From: an uncultured Oscillibacter sp.
GTDB lineage: Bacteria > Bacillota > Clostridia > Oscillospirales > Oscillospiraceae
DNA length: 5,621 nt
Reading direction: 5' to 3'
Assembly: GCA_947245315.1 (NCBI GenBank)
Contig: CAMXNV010000140.1
Location: forward strand, 1 to 5,621
This document shows positions 5,453 through 5,621 of the stretch, in pieces; positions within the stretch are counted from its first letter, which is position 1, and every line of letters begins with the position of its first letter. Under the pieces are notes generated by a model. That model saw nothing but the letters and a program-made list of their open reading frames with translations, had not been told where the DNA came from and made no database searches. The position numbers were made by a program, and so were the translations under genes.

Positions 5453-5521
5453 GGGGGCGGCCCCCGTAAAGGGGATGCCGCATCCCTAAGCGGCAAAGCC
5501 GCCAAGGGCTGCGCAAAGCCC
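5453..5521. repeat. Cluster of four tandem GC-rich hairpins
   Basis: Four inverted repeats follow the last gene in close succession: GGGGG-CGG-CCCCC (5453-5465), GGGATG-CCG-CATCCC (5472-5486), GCGGC-AAA-GCCGC (5490-5502) and GGGCT-GCGCAA-AGCCC (5506-5521). None has a T-run, so a classical terminator is not evident, though the stems could still help end or stabilise the operon transcript. They adjoin the composite repeat at 5525 and appear to be its alternative tail, in place of the single hairpin seen next to the left copy. Confidence 0.55.
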
Positions 5522-5524
5522 CTT

Positions 5525-5621
5525 CCCTACAGGGTGGTCTATCGATACATGAGAAGTTCCGGGAGGAACCCTCTCCGTCACGGCTCCGCCGTGCCACCTC
5601 TCCCAAAGGGAGAGGCAAGTG
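5525..5621 (-). repeat. Composite REP-like repeat, subfamily B, right copy (R3), inverted
   Basis: Read on the minus strand this repeats the unit at 118-214. A 53-bp double-hairpin core (5569-5621) differs at two positions, one in each hairpin loop, so both stems are preserved. A 26-bp variable spacer and the block ATAGACCACCCTGTAGGG (5525-5542) follow. The window stops at the core's edge, so any continuation is unseen. With the left copy it forms an inverted pair about 5.3 kb apart that encloses all five genes. Confidence 0.85.

Overview
The window is a high-GC segment from a bacterial chromosome. It most likely comes from a gut-type Clostridia of the Oscillospiraceae kind (relatives of Flavonifractor, Pseudoflavonifractor or Lawsonibacter). 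The Firmicutes-type parS palindromes, the chromosomal Soj/Spo0J-type ParA and ParB, the strong purine-rich Shine-Dalgarno sites, the strongly G/C-biased third codon positions and the REP-like palindromic repeats all point that way. The genus is an inference; no rRNA or marker comparison is possible here.

Layout: 1-371 is non-coding and full of palindromic repeats. 372-2228 encodes a cytoplasmic family-13 glycoside hydrolase (alpha-amylase/neopullulanase-like) with all catalytic residues. 2229-2494 holds two perfect parS centromere sites with a probable terminator between them, then a near-consensus extended -10 promoter and a structured leader. 2495-3259 encodes ParA (Soj). 3260-3491 is an unusually long parA-parB gap with a 12-bp hairpin next to the parB ribosome binding site. 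3492-4385 encodes ParB (Spo0J), starting at TTG. Two unrecognised small proteins, each with one predicted membrane segment, follow at 4382-4936 and 4933-5430; each start overlaps the preceding stop by four bases. 5431-5621 is non-coding, with tandem hairpins and a repeat that is an inverted copy of the one at 118-214.

How it works together: ParB should load on the parS pair just upstream of its own operon, and ParA should act on it to segregate or organise the replication-origin region. One promoter ahead of parA probably drives parA, parB and the two membrane-protein genes. Their translational coupling to parB makes them candidates for a membrane-side partner of the segregation machinery, although this is inference only. 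The amylase gene reads towards the operon but is probably separated from it by a terminator and is metabolically unrelated. The clearest points for a second look are the ParB-coupled membrane proteins, the inverted composite repeats bracketing all five genes, the twin parS arrangement and the insertion-like parA-parB gap.
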